The translations under genes were made by a program, and so were the position numbers. A DNA stretch of 64,000 bases from assembly GCA_963932465.1 (NCBI GenBank), contig OZ010786.1:597607038-597671037 (forward strand), written 5' to 3'. How positions within the stretch are numbered: the stretch's first letter is position 1; each line of letters starts with the position of its first letter. This stretch comes from Maratus speciosus (Eukaryota; Arthropoda; Arachnida; Araneae; Salticidae). This document shows positions 9,961-21,369 of the stretch, in pieces. The notes under the pieces were generated by a model. That model had not been told where the DNA came from and did not search any database. It worked only from the letters and a program-made list of their open reading frames with translations.

Positions 9961-11485
9961 ACGCCCTGTCTGTAATCATCAATCTGCTTTCTGTGAAACA
10001 TGCAATTTTGTCAGCATAGACATGCCAACAAGAAGTCCAAAAGATATCAGAAAAGCGCAGTTGCAAGATGAAAACCTTAAAAAGATCATAGATTCTTTTG
10101 AAGACGAACAGAAAAGCGAAGATTTTGCCAATTGGACTGATAGAGGATTCCTGATGAATCAAGATGTGCTTTATAGGTATGCTCTCGAATCAGATGCCGA
10201 AGAAGCGCAACTGGACATTCCAGTACAAGAAAGACAAAATATTTTGAAACCTTATCATGACGAACCCTCAGCCGGAAATTATGGTGAAGCAGGAACTTAT
10301 TAGAGAATTCCTAAAAGATATTATTGGAGAGGAATGAGAGCATACATTTCTGAATATGTGAAGAAGTGCCCAGAGTGCGCTCGTTATAAAGCAACAAATC
10401 AGAAACCAGCCGGTTTATTACGAACACCTGCTTATGCTCAGCAGTTTGAGACCCTCAGCATTGATCTCTTTGGACCATTGCCTCCTAGTAAAGATGGGCA
10501 TCGATGGATTTTTATAGTAGAAGATTGTGCCACTAAGTGGGTCGAACTATTTGCCTTAACAACTGCCACTGCACAAGAATGTGCGACTACTCTGATTGAA
10601 GAGATCTTCTTTCGTTATGGTATCCCAAGAAGACTCATAAGTGATAACGGCCCTCAGTTTGTGAGCGCTGTTCTACAACAAGTTTGTTACATTCTTGGAA
10701 TAGACCAATCGTTGACACCTTTGTACCATCCTCAGGCCAATCCAGTATAACGCAAAAATAGAGACTTGAAACATCGAATAGCAATCCTTGTTGGGGATGA
10801 ACACATTTCCTGGATTGATAAACTTCCTTTTATTAGATTTGCTATGAACTCTGCCAAATCTGATACAACAGGCCAAACTGCCGCCTATCTGCAATTTGGT
10901 CGAGAATTAAGAACAATCGATGATGTGGTGAACGATTTCAGAGCTCTTGTGGAAAATGACAATTTTGTTCCGGAAATAACCCCATATCTTAAACGTCTTG
11001 CAAATATTTCAAAAGGTGTGAAAGAGCGTGTTGAAATGAAACAAGATCAGCGGAAGAAATATTACGATAAAAATCGTAGACGAGTGTATTTCACGCCTGG
11101 TGATAAAGTATGGGTTACCCTACACCCTGTGAGCAAGGCAAGTAAAAATAAAACAGCAAAATTTATGCCTAAGAGAGATGGGCCATACATAGTTTTGACT
11201 CAAAAGTCACTAGTGACCTATGACATTGCTAGCCTGGACAATCCTACTGAGCGAATTGGTTCTTACCACGTTTCCGCTTTGTCACCTTTTCAAGAATCTG
11301 AAACTATTCTAGTTGCACCCTTAAGAAAAAGAGGAAGACCCAGAAAGCATCCTGTTTCCTCTCCGAGACGTAAATCGGAAACAGAGGGGGAGAATGTAAC
11401 GCGCGCCTCCCGTTTCAAAAATAGACTTTGCCGGCAATCACGTGACCGGCTTGCGAGAGCTCTGCCGAATAAGAATATGCTGTGA
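9961..11485 (+). pseudogene. Retrotransposon integrase (two in-frame stops)
   Basis: The N-terminal HHCC zinc module reads YHDEPSAGNYGEAGTY then KKCPECARY, with Asn in place of the second His. The core has the first Asp in LSIDLFGPL and the second in ISDNGPQF. The third acidic residue of the D,D-35-E triad coincides with the stop codon TAA at 10748-10750 after HPQANPV. Another in-frame stop (TAG, 10301-10303) sits inside the zinc module. The C-terminus carries a GPY/F-type module (KRDGPYIVLTQ) and a basic tail reaching into the 3' LTR. Integrase would insert the cDNA; this copy is dead. Confidence 0.9.
11375..11394 (+). promoter_or_regulatory. Polypurine tract
   Basis: Purine-rich AGAGGGGGAGAA lies directly against the 3' LTR TGTAAC start, where plus-strand DNA synthesis is primed. 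Confidence 0.75.
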
Positions 11486-11699
11486 GTTAGTTGTAGTTCT
11501 GTTCTGTTTTGAGTGTGGAAACATGTAGAAAGTTATTCGTGCTATTATTATTTCGTGTATACGTGTTGTGTGCCGTATTATTTGTGATGTGTCGTCTTAC
11601 CAAGATTAAATAAAAAATATTTTAAAAGCTACCCCGAGAAATTGCTATTTTGAAATTATGTGAAATTTCTGTGTGAAGATAATCTGAGTTAGCCCGAGA
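11395..11699 (+). repeat. 3' LTR
   Basis: 305 bp, starts TGTAACGCGCGC and ends GCCCGAGA. Its differences from the 5' LTR are substitutions only. The terminal CA has become GA. Confidence 0.95.
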
Positions 11700-11703
11700 A
11701 TAT

Positions 11704-12404
11704 ATTTTATTCGCTTTTTAAACAGAGAATATTCTAAATTTTCTTACTTCGAAAAAAAAAATTAAAAAAAAATACATACGTGTGAGCGTTAAATATAATT
11801 TATGATGAAAATTAACAGTTAAAAATAAGTAGTGACTGTTCATTAAATTGTTTTAAATTAATTCATTTTTATGTTTCTGTTATTTTTATGTTTATGTATT
11901 AAGAATAACTCCTTAATCGATTCAGAAGTCGTGAAATCCTTGACTGTAAAAATTACAGTTTGAAGTAGTGCTATAATTGCACCTAATTAGATTTCATAAA
12001 TAGAAATCGTATCCAATATTTATTCGAAACTAAAGAATAAAAATTCTAAAGAAAATGCTTGAATTTTTTTATTCAATTTTCTTTTAAAAAAAGGAAAAAG
12101 AAAAACTCTTATTCTATTAGACTTTTTTCCAATTCATGAGCAAGATTGTCTGTAGTTCGTTTGAGCTATGAGGGGAGGGGTGTCATACCCAAACCCAACA
12201 AGAATACGAATAATATTAGCGGTCTATGTTAATAGATGGCAGCACCATACACAGAGACTCTGATATTGTAAGGTTTTACATGCAACCAGTGGAATCGAGG
12301 CAGTTGTAAGAAATGGCTTGTTCTGAGAGCTGCGTTTAGCGGCTATTGTATATATTGTAAATAACCTATAAGTAATCTTATAGTTATGCCTCCTCGCTTA
12401 GTAA
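11704..12404. other. AT-rich DNA, nothing recognised
   Basis: No coding frame or terminal repeat could be supported. Confidence 0.5.
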
Positions 12405-12991
12405 ATAGTAATAATAAGAGTGCAACAATATAATAGAATTCCTTTTGTCTGTCTGTCCGTGTGCCAGCGCTCTAACTCCCATAAAAGTAGTTGGCCATGT
12501 AATTGATATATATTCTTCGGGTTTACTACGGAACGTTCTTTATGAAAAATGAAATGTTTCACATTTGCAGTAAGTTTAGAGGAGCACTGAAAATAATTCC
12601 GCAACATTACGATCAAAAATCGTTTACTATGTATTTTAATAATGTTGCAATATTTCAGATATATTGAAACGGATACATATAACTGAGAGGCTCTACAAGA
12701 TGCTTTCTGTAAAATATGTTGTGCATAGCCATTTATAGTTCATTAACAGGAACACACAAAACGTGCGTTTCCATTATTGTGATATGCGTTTTTAAATAAA
12801 AGTATTTTTTTACACATTACTTGGTAAGTATGAATTCTAAAGATCATATACAGGCCTACAAGAAAAGAATTCGAGTACATTTCTGCTTATTGCCGCTAAA
12901 TTGCTGAAGGGAAAATTTCAATTGTGTATTGCGTTTCCAAACTGATTTAAATTTGTGCATACTGCGCAGTATATATAATGATCATCATATA

Positions 12992-14449
12992 CAGTTCGTT
13001 AAGAAATTATAAGACCACTAACGAATTGGTGCACTTCTGAAGAAGAAGACATACTATGCAAATTTTTAGCGAGTGTATTTAAAATTGATCGTAGAACATT
13101 TTCTTTTATAATTGCTACATTAAATTTCAGTTACATGTTATTAAAATCTTCTATTTTTTTAAAAACGTCAATAAACTGACTGTGAAGAAAATATAAGATC
13201 ACTTGAGGAAATTAGCATATTATACGTCACATCAGAATCATTATAAAACGTACGCGTTTGCATATCGTGAAAGTATTCCCGAGAAGCAAAGGTGCATGTT
13301 TAGATAGTGTTATTTAAGATATATTTGAAGATACCTCCGGGTAAAGAGTTATCTGCGACGGAAGTAAGAAAAATTTGGTTTTATAAGTGTGCTGGTAAAT
13401 CCGAACGAGAAATAGCTCGGGTAATGAAGCGTTCCAAAACTGCCATTTACAATGAAATAATTAGAAAAAATGATTCAAATAAAATTAAACGATCTGGAAG
13501 AGAAGGAATTTTGACGGCACGGGATTAGCGACAAATGTTTCTATTATGAACTGAAAACTCGGGAAATTTCGAACCGTTTCAGCAAAAGAACAAGTAATAG
13601 TTTGGAAGAGTCTGAAATCAAGTAAAAATGCAAAATGTATGAAACTGTTGAAAAAACCAAGTGTTATGAAACATCATAAAGAAGAAAGATTGAAATGGAC
13701 TAAAAATGCCATGTCATGGGACAAGAAATTAAAACAAGTGATATTTTCAGATGAAAAAAAAAATAATCTTGACGGTCCGGATGGTTATAAACACTATTGG
13801 CATGATTTGAAGAAGGAACCGAAACAGTGCTTCAGTCGACAAGCGTTGGAGGATCAGTAATGGCTTGGGGAGTTTTTAGTCGTGATGGATTATGTGATGT
13901 AATCCGAATTTTGGGACGTATGAGATCTTCGTAATATCAGGCTATGTTATATAATCCTTTGATACCGTTTGGACCTTTTTTATGTGGTACTAACTGGATG
14001 TTTTAGCAGGATAATGCTTCTTGCCATGTGTCTAAATCCACCCAGCAATGGTTTAAAAAAGAAAAAAAAATCATGTTTTGTCATGGCCAAGTCAAAGTGC
14101 AGACTTGAACCACATGGAAAATCTTTGGGGCGTATTAAGTCGCAAAGTTTATGCTAAAAATAAACAATTTTTATCCGCCAATGAACTAGAAGTAGCCATT
14201 GTAAAAGAATGGCTCAATATTTCTGAATCTGTACTTAATCACTTGGACACTTCGATGAAAAATAGAGTGTTTGAGGTTATAAGAAAAAATGGAGGACCAA
14301 TATCATATTAATTTACATATTATTCTTGTTTTTAGAAAAGTGGTCTTATAAGTTGTTAACAGTGTATTTTACAATCATTGCTTATATTTTTGTTAGCATA
14401 CTTCATAATTTTCAAAATCAAAGTGGACTTACAATTTCTTAACGGACTG
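12992..14449 (+). mobile_element. Tc3-like Tc1/mariner transposon, 1458 bp
   Basis: Terminal inverted repeats begin CAGT(T/C)CGTTAAGAAATT and are about 30 bp long. TA flanks both ends (12990-12991 and 14450-14451), the Tc1/mariner target duplication. One broken transposase gene fills the interior. Confidence 0.93.
13307..14311 (+). pseudogene. Tc3-like transposase (frameshifted)
   Basis: The N-terminal helix-turn-helix, LSATEVRKIWFYKCAGKSE then RSKTAIYNEI, would bind the terminal repeats. The first catalytic Asp sits in QVIFSDEKK (about 13736), followed by NLDGPDGYKHYWHDL, very close to nematode Tc3. The second Asp is in QDNASCHVSKS (about 14007). The third acidic residue is in SADLNHMENLWGVL (about 14097). 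The C-terminus ends MKNRVFEVIRKNGGPISY. Stops and frameshifts separate these blocks (after 13528, 13860, and in the A-run near 14060), so the gene is dead although all three acidic residues remain. Confidence 0.92.
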
Positions 14450-14892
14450 TATAAATCTTCACAAAAGCGTTCGGATATCTTTTCAGACAATAAATGGAAA
14501 TTTCTGAAATTGGTATCCGTTTTCCAAATTGAGGTTTTGTTATAAATATCTGAATGTGTTGGAAAGAGTTTCATAATGAATGTTTGACACATAAATTTTC
14601 TTTCTTGTTTATTTAAAAATCCGTTTTTTCTTAACAATTTCCAACATAGTTGCAGTTTATGAACTCGATTTGTCTGTGCTCTAACTTGTATAAATATTGT
14701 CATATTGTAATAAAAATTAATACATGTTATTTGGATTCAGTATGGCAAGTTCGGTATTGAAAATGAAGTGTGTAACGTTTACAGTTCATTTACAGACATA
14801 GTCAAAAGAATTTCGTTACATTACGGCGTATGGGGAAATATAGTTTGCTGTGTATTTTAATGACATTGAGGAGAGGAGTAAATTGGCTCCTA

Positions 14893-14926
14893 CACTCTAA
14901 AAACGACGTTTTCAAAAATGAGTAAA
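14893..14926 (+). repeat. Left terminal inverted repeat of the CACTA element
   Basis: Reads CACTCTAAAAACGACG then TTTTCAAAAATGAGTAAA. It pairs with 43675-43708. Confidence 0.65.
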
Positions 14927-15735
14927 AAATACTCAAATCTGAGTATGCCGCATCGTCAAAATGGCTCCGAAACAAAATTACTCAAGTTTGAAACATGTAT
15001 ATACTCATTTCTGAAAACATGCACACACTTAATAATGAAACATCATGTGCTCATTTTTGAGTATGCCAATGTTTCAAAAATGAGTATGAACTGACCACTA
15101 TGTGCTCATTTTTGAGTATGTCCATGTTTCAAAAATGAGTATGAACTGACCTCTATGTGCTCATTTTTGAGTATGTCCATGTTTCAAAAATGAGTATGAA
15201 CTGACCTCTATGTGCTCATTTTTGAGTATGTCCATGTTTCAAAAATGAGTATGAACTGATCTGTATGTGCTCATTTTTGAGTATGTCCATGTTTCAAAAA
15301 TGAGTATGAACTGATCTGTATGTGCTCATTTTTGAGTACGTCCATGTTTCAAAAATGAGTATGAACTGACCTCCATGTGCTCATTTTTGAGTACGTCCAT
15401 GTTTCAAAAATGAGTATGAACTGACCTCCATGTGCTCATTTTTGAGTACGTCCATGTTTCAAAAATGAGTATGAACTGATCTGTATGTGCTCATTTTTGA
15501 GCATGTCTATGTTTCAAAAATGAGTATGAACTGACCTCCATGTGCTCATTTTTGAGTACGTCCATGTTTCAAAAATGAGTATGAACTGATCTGTATGTGC
15601 TCATTTTTGAGCACGCCCATGTTTCAAAAATGAGTACGAACTGACCTCTATGTGCTCATTTTTGAGCATGTCTATGTTTCAAAAATGAGTATGAACTGAC
15701 CTCTATATGCTCATTTTTGAGCATGAAAATACTCA
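14927..15735. repeat. 55-bp subterminal minisatellite, about 12-13 units
   Basis: Regular 55-bp spacing (unit starts at 15101, 15156, 15211 and onward). Each unit contains CTCATTTTTGAG and, after CATGTT, TCAAAAATGAG, so each can fold into a hairpin. Units differ by a few substitutions (GTATG/GTACG/GCATG; CTGACCTC/CTGATCTG). The TGAGTAT motif also occurs near the right terminus (43585-43600, 43676). In CACTA elements such subterminal repeats are transposase binding sites; that role here is inference. Confidence 0.85.
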
Positions 15736-15890
15736 AAATTTACATGTATTTTTAGGTTTAAGGTGCATTGGCGAGATATAAAATAATTACCAATCCTGCA
15801 CGCCTCCTAAGAGAAAACTGGTTCACTTAATAAAATGAGCATATATTTGAAGCCTGTAAATATATTGAAACTATTTTATAAAAAATGTAT

Positions 15891-16538
15891 CAGTCGGTCA
15901 AAAAAAATAAATAAATAAACCGTATTAACTCTAATACAAATTATAGAAGTGAAATAAAATTGCTGTCTACTTCAATTTTAAGACTTTAAAATTTTTAATC
16001 AAGGGGTCATCTACATATTAAAATGAACAGTAACTTTATATTTTTAATATAAACCCCCCCAATTTGATAACAATCGGAAAGAAAACAACTCAATTTAGCC
16101 CAATTACAAATTTTTAAGACATTTCACAATTAGTCCAAGAGTTAGTAGACATAGGACTAATGAGTTCTCAGAGTGAAAGATTTTTCTCTTAAAAAAGTGT
16201 TTATAAAATTCGTGTTACTTATAATTCCTACCTCTAATAAATCTTCAATTGTAGAAACGTCTCTTAAAATAGTACTTCGGGTAGTTGAGTGTGTTCTTTC
16301 TAACTGCATTGTCAAATTTGGAGGTTTACATTGAAAAAATTAAAAATTTGTGGTCAAATTTGGAGGTTTACATTGAAAAAATTAAAAATTTGTGTTCACC
16401 TTATCATGTAGATGAAACCCTAAGGAAAGTTTTAATAGGTTAAATTGAAATAGACAATCCATGTTGATTGATACCAGTTTCATTTCTCTATGATATTTTT
16501 TATTCAAATTAGATTTTTTTTTTTTTTTTGACCAACTG
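15891..16538. mobile_element. mariner-type nonautonomous element, 648 bp
   Basis: Left end CAGTCGGTCAAAAAAAAT, right end complement CAGTTGGTCAAAAAAAAA; the right flank is TA, the left flank AT. It is noncoding and includes the 42-bp tandem duplication at 16311-16394. Confidence 0.6.
16311..16394. repeat. Perfect 42-bp tandem duplication
   Basis: Two consecutive identical copies starting GTCAAATTTGGAGG (16311 and 16353); the lack of differences suggests a recent event. Confidence 0.9.
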
Positions 16539-16559
16539 TACATAAAGCTTCAAATGCAT

Positions 16560-17600
16560 GCTTGTTTTAATAAAAGCGCCAGTTTTTCTATAGCAAGTTG
16601 TTTAGAAAATTAGCAATTTCTCTATACCTCAGCATACACATTGGTCGTCCATCAGTTTATATGTGAAAGTTGAAAAAAATGTGATGTGTGATACAGTTTT
16701 ATTGGTCCAGCAAGAATAATTTAGTAATGAGTTTTATCAATTATGTAAATCTTTAGTACTATGGTTTCTTTCATTTGTGGTTTACTTCATCAGTGCAGAT
16801 GTCAGAAATACACTACACTAAATCAAACACTTATAAGTTGATGATGGAGCACAAACAGAACACAAAAACGCATCTGACGGGATGTGTTAATTTTAAAAGT
16901 TTTCATAAGAGCAATCTCATCTTTTTTCTCCAAAAAAAAAAAAATATGCTCTGAAAATTTTTATTAAAATATATTTATTTTGCAGATTTCTAAAATCTAA
17001 TGTTGAATTTTTTTTTTTTTTTTTTTTGTATACATATGATGTGAATGACTGATTTGCATAACAAAAATGCTTTTGAAAAATAATTTAAAAACCAGTTGTA
17101 AATTCAAATCATTTAAGTTTCAAAGAAGTCCTGAAGTCAAAGAAGTCTGAATCTTAATTTTAGAAATGTTTATTATATTTATATAAATAAATATTTAGTT
17201 TTTATTTGAAATTACACCCACATTTAAAAAATGGTTGGGTCCCTGGGACATTCAAAGAGTCCATTCACATCACTGTCCTTGCAGTCTATTCATTTTGACA
17301 GTCTTTCATATAATGTAGGATTTATCCAAATCCGCTAATGATTTCATGTAACATGTTCAAAATTTTATATTTCAGAAAAAATGTCCTCATTAAATTATAT
17401 CATAATTGTCTTTAATATCACTTTCACCCTAGAGATTAATTTGAAAATGCACTTCTGCATTTTACATATATTGACTGAAAATGGACCAGCACCCATTATT
17501 ATAACTTGTCAGAAAAATTCAAAGTGAATATTTCCTCAAATACAATCATCAATCCTTTTGAATTGACACTTCTAAATTACTAAACTGAAAAAAAAAGAAA
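16560..17600. other. AT-rich interior of the CACTA element, nothing recognised
   Basis: Short A and T tracts (16931-16943, 17010-17027) but no coding frame or paired termini. Confidence 0.45.
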
Positions 17601-17607
17601 CCAAATA

Positions 17608-18245
17608 CAGTAGACTCTCTCAAATCCGCACAGCTTGGCACCAGAGGTTGTGTGGATTTCTGGTCATTGATTTGTTTACTTTTTTTAAAATGTAATTTGA
17701 ATGTAATAATGCAATCAAAATTATAATGAATGCTTGCAATATAGTAAAATAATTAAGCAAAGTAATAAACTAAAATAATAAAAATCAAGATAATTTTTAA
17801 AATGATTAAATTATTAAAAGTAAAGGTCAAGTAAATGATGTACAATTAAATATCCATAATCAAGATGAGGTACATTTTCCTTGAATTATTCAAAGAAACT
17901 TTCCTCTTAAAGGTACCCAATTAATTTATATCAAAATCATGAAAAAAGGAAGTTTTGCTTCAGGTTTAGCCAGACTTAATAACAGAAAAGCTCGATTATT
18001 ACATAAACATATTTGCTAAAAAGATTGTGATTACCATTGATATAAGCAAAATCTTGATTTCTTTTTTCAGAAATAAATTTATGCTTCCTTCATGAAAAAC
18101 CATGAGTTCAGTCATATCGAGAATTACATATTAAAATACATACGGAATGATATAAAACTAAAATTTTTTGTCATTTTGACCCTCCATCTGAAAAAGTTTT
18201 ATTGTGTACATCTGCGATTATGTGCGAATTTGAATGAGTCTACTG
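17608..18245. mobile_element. pogo/Tigger-like nonautonomous element, 638 bp
   Basis: Termini CAGTAGACTCTCTCAAATCC and, inverted, CAGTAGACTCATTCAAATTC, with TA at 17606-17607 and 18246-18247. CAGT(A/G)GA starts with a TA target are typical of pogo-type Tc1/mariner elements. No transposase remains. Confidence 0.78.
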
Positions 18246-18381
18246 TACTATGAAATCATTGCTTTCTTTTGTAATATGTTTGATTTCAAACATTTTTATG
18301 GTATGTGCCAAAGCCAATTCTTGTTTATTGCTTCTGTGTTTTTTTAATAAATAGTCACAGCTAAAAGCAATGGGAAGTTAA

Positions 18382-18801
18382 GGCTATTCTCAACTGCTCT
18401 GCTCAACGAGCACAAAACGTTTTGACACATTTACAAATTCATTTTTTAACGGAAAGATATAAAATTGGAAAGCCTCACCATGGAAGCGATTTGGAATCGA
18501 ACTGTGTTTTCCATTTTTTGATCAACCAGTTACCTATTGAGTTATAAGAGATTTTGATCACGTGATACGGCATTTTTCTCCATTTACTGACTGGATTTTC
18601 TTCTTTCGTTCGGAAGTTCAGTTCTAAATGCCAACTTTGACAGTATTTTCTGAAAGATCTATTGCGTTTACAAGAAAACGAAAAAAAACAGTTTGATCAC
18701 ATAGTTTCTGAATAACAACACCTGCTAGTTTCATGCGTTTGCGAACAAAAATGAATTAAAACTTATGTCAGAAAGTTGGCCCTTTGGATTTGAGAACAGT
18801 C
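18382..18801 (-). mobile_element. TTAA MITE family F, copy 1
   Basis: Ends GGCTATTCTCAA and TTGAGAACAGTC between TTAA sites (18378-18381 and 18802-18805); 420 bp. It is the reverse orientation of the copies at 39008, 44427 and 58596, sharing blocks such as AAAACGTTTTG, TTGATCA and CTGACATAAG. Noncoding. Confidence 0.82.
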
Positions 18802-19391
18802 TTAAATAATTTTTAAGCAAAGCTTCTGCTACTGACTATACATATTTTTTATAAATTTTCTAATTGAGCAGTTTATGATATTTGCTTAAAAATCACTCAA
18901 TTGTAAACTTAAAATTACACGAGGCTCTAACTTTTATACATGAAAAGAGCCTTTCTTTTTTCAAAAAGATTACTACACGTTCTTCTGCTATACCTTAAAG
19001 TTACTAGAAACTCATTATGCCCATTATAATTAATAAACATAAAAATAAAACTAAAGTAATATCAAAATTGTTTATTTTAAATCTAACAAGTATTTTTACA
19101 ATCGATAAAACACAAAGCATCAGTACAAAAATAGAAACTTAATCTCTCTCTCTATATATATGTAAAACAGTTAGTACAAAATTGCCAAGTGCTTTAAATA
19201 CTACAAAACTCAAAATATAGCAGAAAGTATTGAAACCAAATTATTTGTTATGACATTTATTCATTACAGGTCAAATTCAAATCTATTATTATTTGATTTT
19301 TTACTTTTGTTCTTATTCAGTCAGGTGCTTTCGATGGCTATTCCCTGTCTTCTTGGGGGCTGTTATATTCCTTGCAGGCGTGGCGTATGTC

Positions 19392-19571
19392 TGCTTTCCC
19401 CCCTTTCTCGTTTGTGGGCTTCTCTGTCCGGTAAGCATGCAGTACCACCTTCCGTCCAATCTGTAATGTTCGGTTTCATTTACTGTATTTCCAAAATTAC
19501 AGTGGAACGGAAGGCGGTACTGTATGTCCACTAGAGAGAGAAGCACATAAGCCAGAAATGAGGGAAAGAAG
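19392..19571. mobile_element. Foldback element, ~75-bp imperfect arms
   Basis: Left arm ends AGTACCACCTTCCGT and right arm starts ACGGAAGGCGGTACT; the outer parts (CTTTC.CTTTCTC, GGGCTTCTCT) also pair. It is richer in GC than its surroundings. No flanking duplication found. Confidence 0.6.
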
Positions 19572-19574
19572 ATA

Positions 19575-21365
19575 CATTCATCCCGGTGAGAGATATATCA
19601 GCCCTCAAGAAGAGTGGGAATAGTGATTGAAAGTTTGAGGCTGAATAACAATTCAAGTTTAAATAAAATGATAAACATAAAAAGTAAACAATTTATTGCA
19701 GAGTAGTTTTGTATTAGTCTCATATGCTACCATTATCTCTGACTAATGTGGATTCTAGCAAAAAGCTACTAAATTGTTTCAGGAGATAAAAGTTGCAAGA
19801 TAACATTCAAAATTTTGAAAGTAAATTAAAGAATCTTAATTAAAAAAACATTAAACTTGACTTTGGAGTTGGGAGGGAGATCCATCAACATAAAAATCTG
19901 GCTTACAGGCAATGTAATATGATTATATATGCATAAACTCGTGTGGAAATTAAAACCGTTAATTATCATAAACAATTTATGATTAAATATGGTTCCATCG
20001 GCAAAAGGGAAACGAGTCAGAGATTCATTCGGCCCCAGGTCAGATTTTAGGAAATTTTTTTATGTAATGAGGGGCTTACCACAGCAGGGAGACGAGACAG
20101 TTTTGTTTGGTTTGAGGTTAGTTTTTCGCTAGAGGTTCTGGGGCCCCACTAGCCAGCGAAGCCAGCTAGTCCTTTTTTATATGGATCTTTTGTTCAATAA
20201 TAACCTATTAAAACACAGATGCAGGTAAAAATTCAGACAAATATACATGCACATTGCCATACAATCATACTTTTGAATACGAAACTGTTACAAAGCTGCC
20301 AAAACTTTGTATTTACCTAATATATAGCTGGATCCCCTTCAATTAGTTTTAGATAAATGCCTGCTAACTTCTTAACATAATCTCCTTAATATAAATCTTT
20401 TTTATAAAGTTATACGTAGAGAGATAAGCAGAACACCTAAGTGAAGGAAGTGGTTCAGATGTATTTGCAGTAAAAGAGCAGACACATTCAGCATTATCTG
20501 GACAGGTATAATATCAGATACATTATTAGCTATGGTAAAACATCACATGTTTCTATTTCCAAACCGGAAAGAACGCTTTTGGGATTTGAAATGGTGTCAA
20601 AATTTATGTCTAAACCAGAAAATTTTCAAATAGACCAAGATGGTCATTGAAACGAAAAGATGCTGGAATTTTATTATAATGTTATTGCTATTGTTGAACC
20701 TTTCAACAATGTAAAACTTTCTTTGTTGATTCCTTTACCTAAAAAAGTGCATTGATGCAAGAGAGTTGAGAAAAGACTGTGAAAGCAGAGACATTAAGAA
20801 AAGTATATGAAGTATGGCAAATAGATAAATAAAATGGACAAGATTAGAGTTTGCTGCCCATAGAAAAAACAGCTGGATGCAACCATAATAATATTTACAT
20901 AAAATGCAAAAGTCTTTTCAAAATTTTCCTTTTAAATGTTATATTTTAATTACACAACAGTTTAAGTTAGATTTTTTTGCCAAATTTAACAACTTTGGAC
21001 AATACATTCTATGGTTATTATTTCAAATTATGAAAAATAATGAAAGCCAATCAGCTATTAAAATAGGTGTTTTACTGCTGCTTTGTATTGTACAATATAA
21101 AAAATCCCTTACCACAAAACATATGATACAACCCCATACAAATTAACAAATTTTTGGCCAACTAGAAACATAAAACTGACTGTACTACAAATATAAAGAA
21201 AACAATTAGTACTAAATTTTACCTCACCACTGATCCATAAAACTATTTCAATTAAATACTGAAGATTTACAACAATAGTTTCCTGATATTCATAATTTTA
21301 ACAAAAAGAACAAAACAAAAGAAAACTAAATATAAATTTATTTAAAAAACAAGCAATCTTTTAAA
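19575..21365. other. Intronic or intergenic CACTA interior, no gene recognised
   Basis: AT-rich. A short GC-rich patch at about 20130-20175 (GGGGCCCC and CTAGCCAGCGAAGCCAGCTAG) can form hairpins but has no partner that would define an element. Confidence 0.45.
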
Positions 21366-21369
21366 TTAT

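Larger units (their letters stand above)
6160..11699 (+). mobile_element. Ty3/gypsy LTR retrotransposon, 5.54 kb, inactive
   Basis: Two 305-bp LTRs in direct orientation enclose a Gag-Pol region in the order Gag, CCHC knuckle, protease, RT stub, integrase; integrase downstream of RT is the Ty3/gypsy order. ATAT flanks both sides (6156-6159 and 11700-11703), the 4-bp duplication expected of integrase. Pol and the downstream half of Gag read in one frame, interrupted by four in-frame stops (8942, 9602, 10301, 10748). The RT catalytic core and RNase H are deleted near 9912. I see no envelope-like frame. It cannot move autonomously. Confidence 0.95.
12405..14880 (-). repeat. Dispersed repeat R1, minus orientation, split by Tc3-like element
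   Basis: Contains the marker string GTCTGTCCGTGTGCC...CTCTAACTCCC, which appears in reverse at 51695 and 63033. Blocks around 12830-12960 parallel 44050-44220. A second, tandem R1 segment follows at about 14650-14880. The Tc3-like transposon at 12992-14449 interrupts it at GATCATCATA/TA, and the paralogue at 44205-44230 is uninterrupted. Confidence 0.65.

Noticed and set aside
14927..15735. Regular repeat array as a possible CRISPR
   Set aside because: The 55-bp units are contiguous, with no unique spacers, and the genome is eukaryotic.
19250..19546. Overlapping frames on both strands near 19.3-19.5 kb
   Set aside because: They lie across a foldback element whose two arms are inverted copies, which explains open frames on both strands.
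20130..20175. GC-rich hairpins with CTAG as a Helitron 3' end
   Set aside because: No matching 5' end, no second copy in the window, and the hairpin is not followed by a clean CTRR/T.
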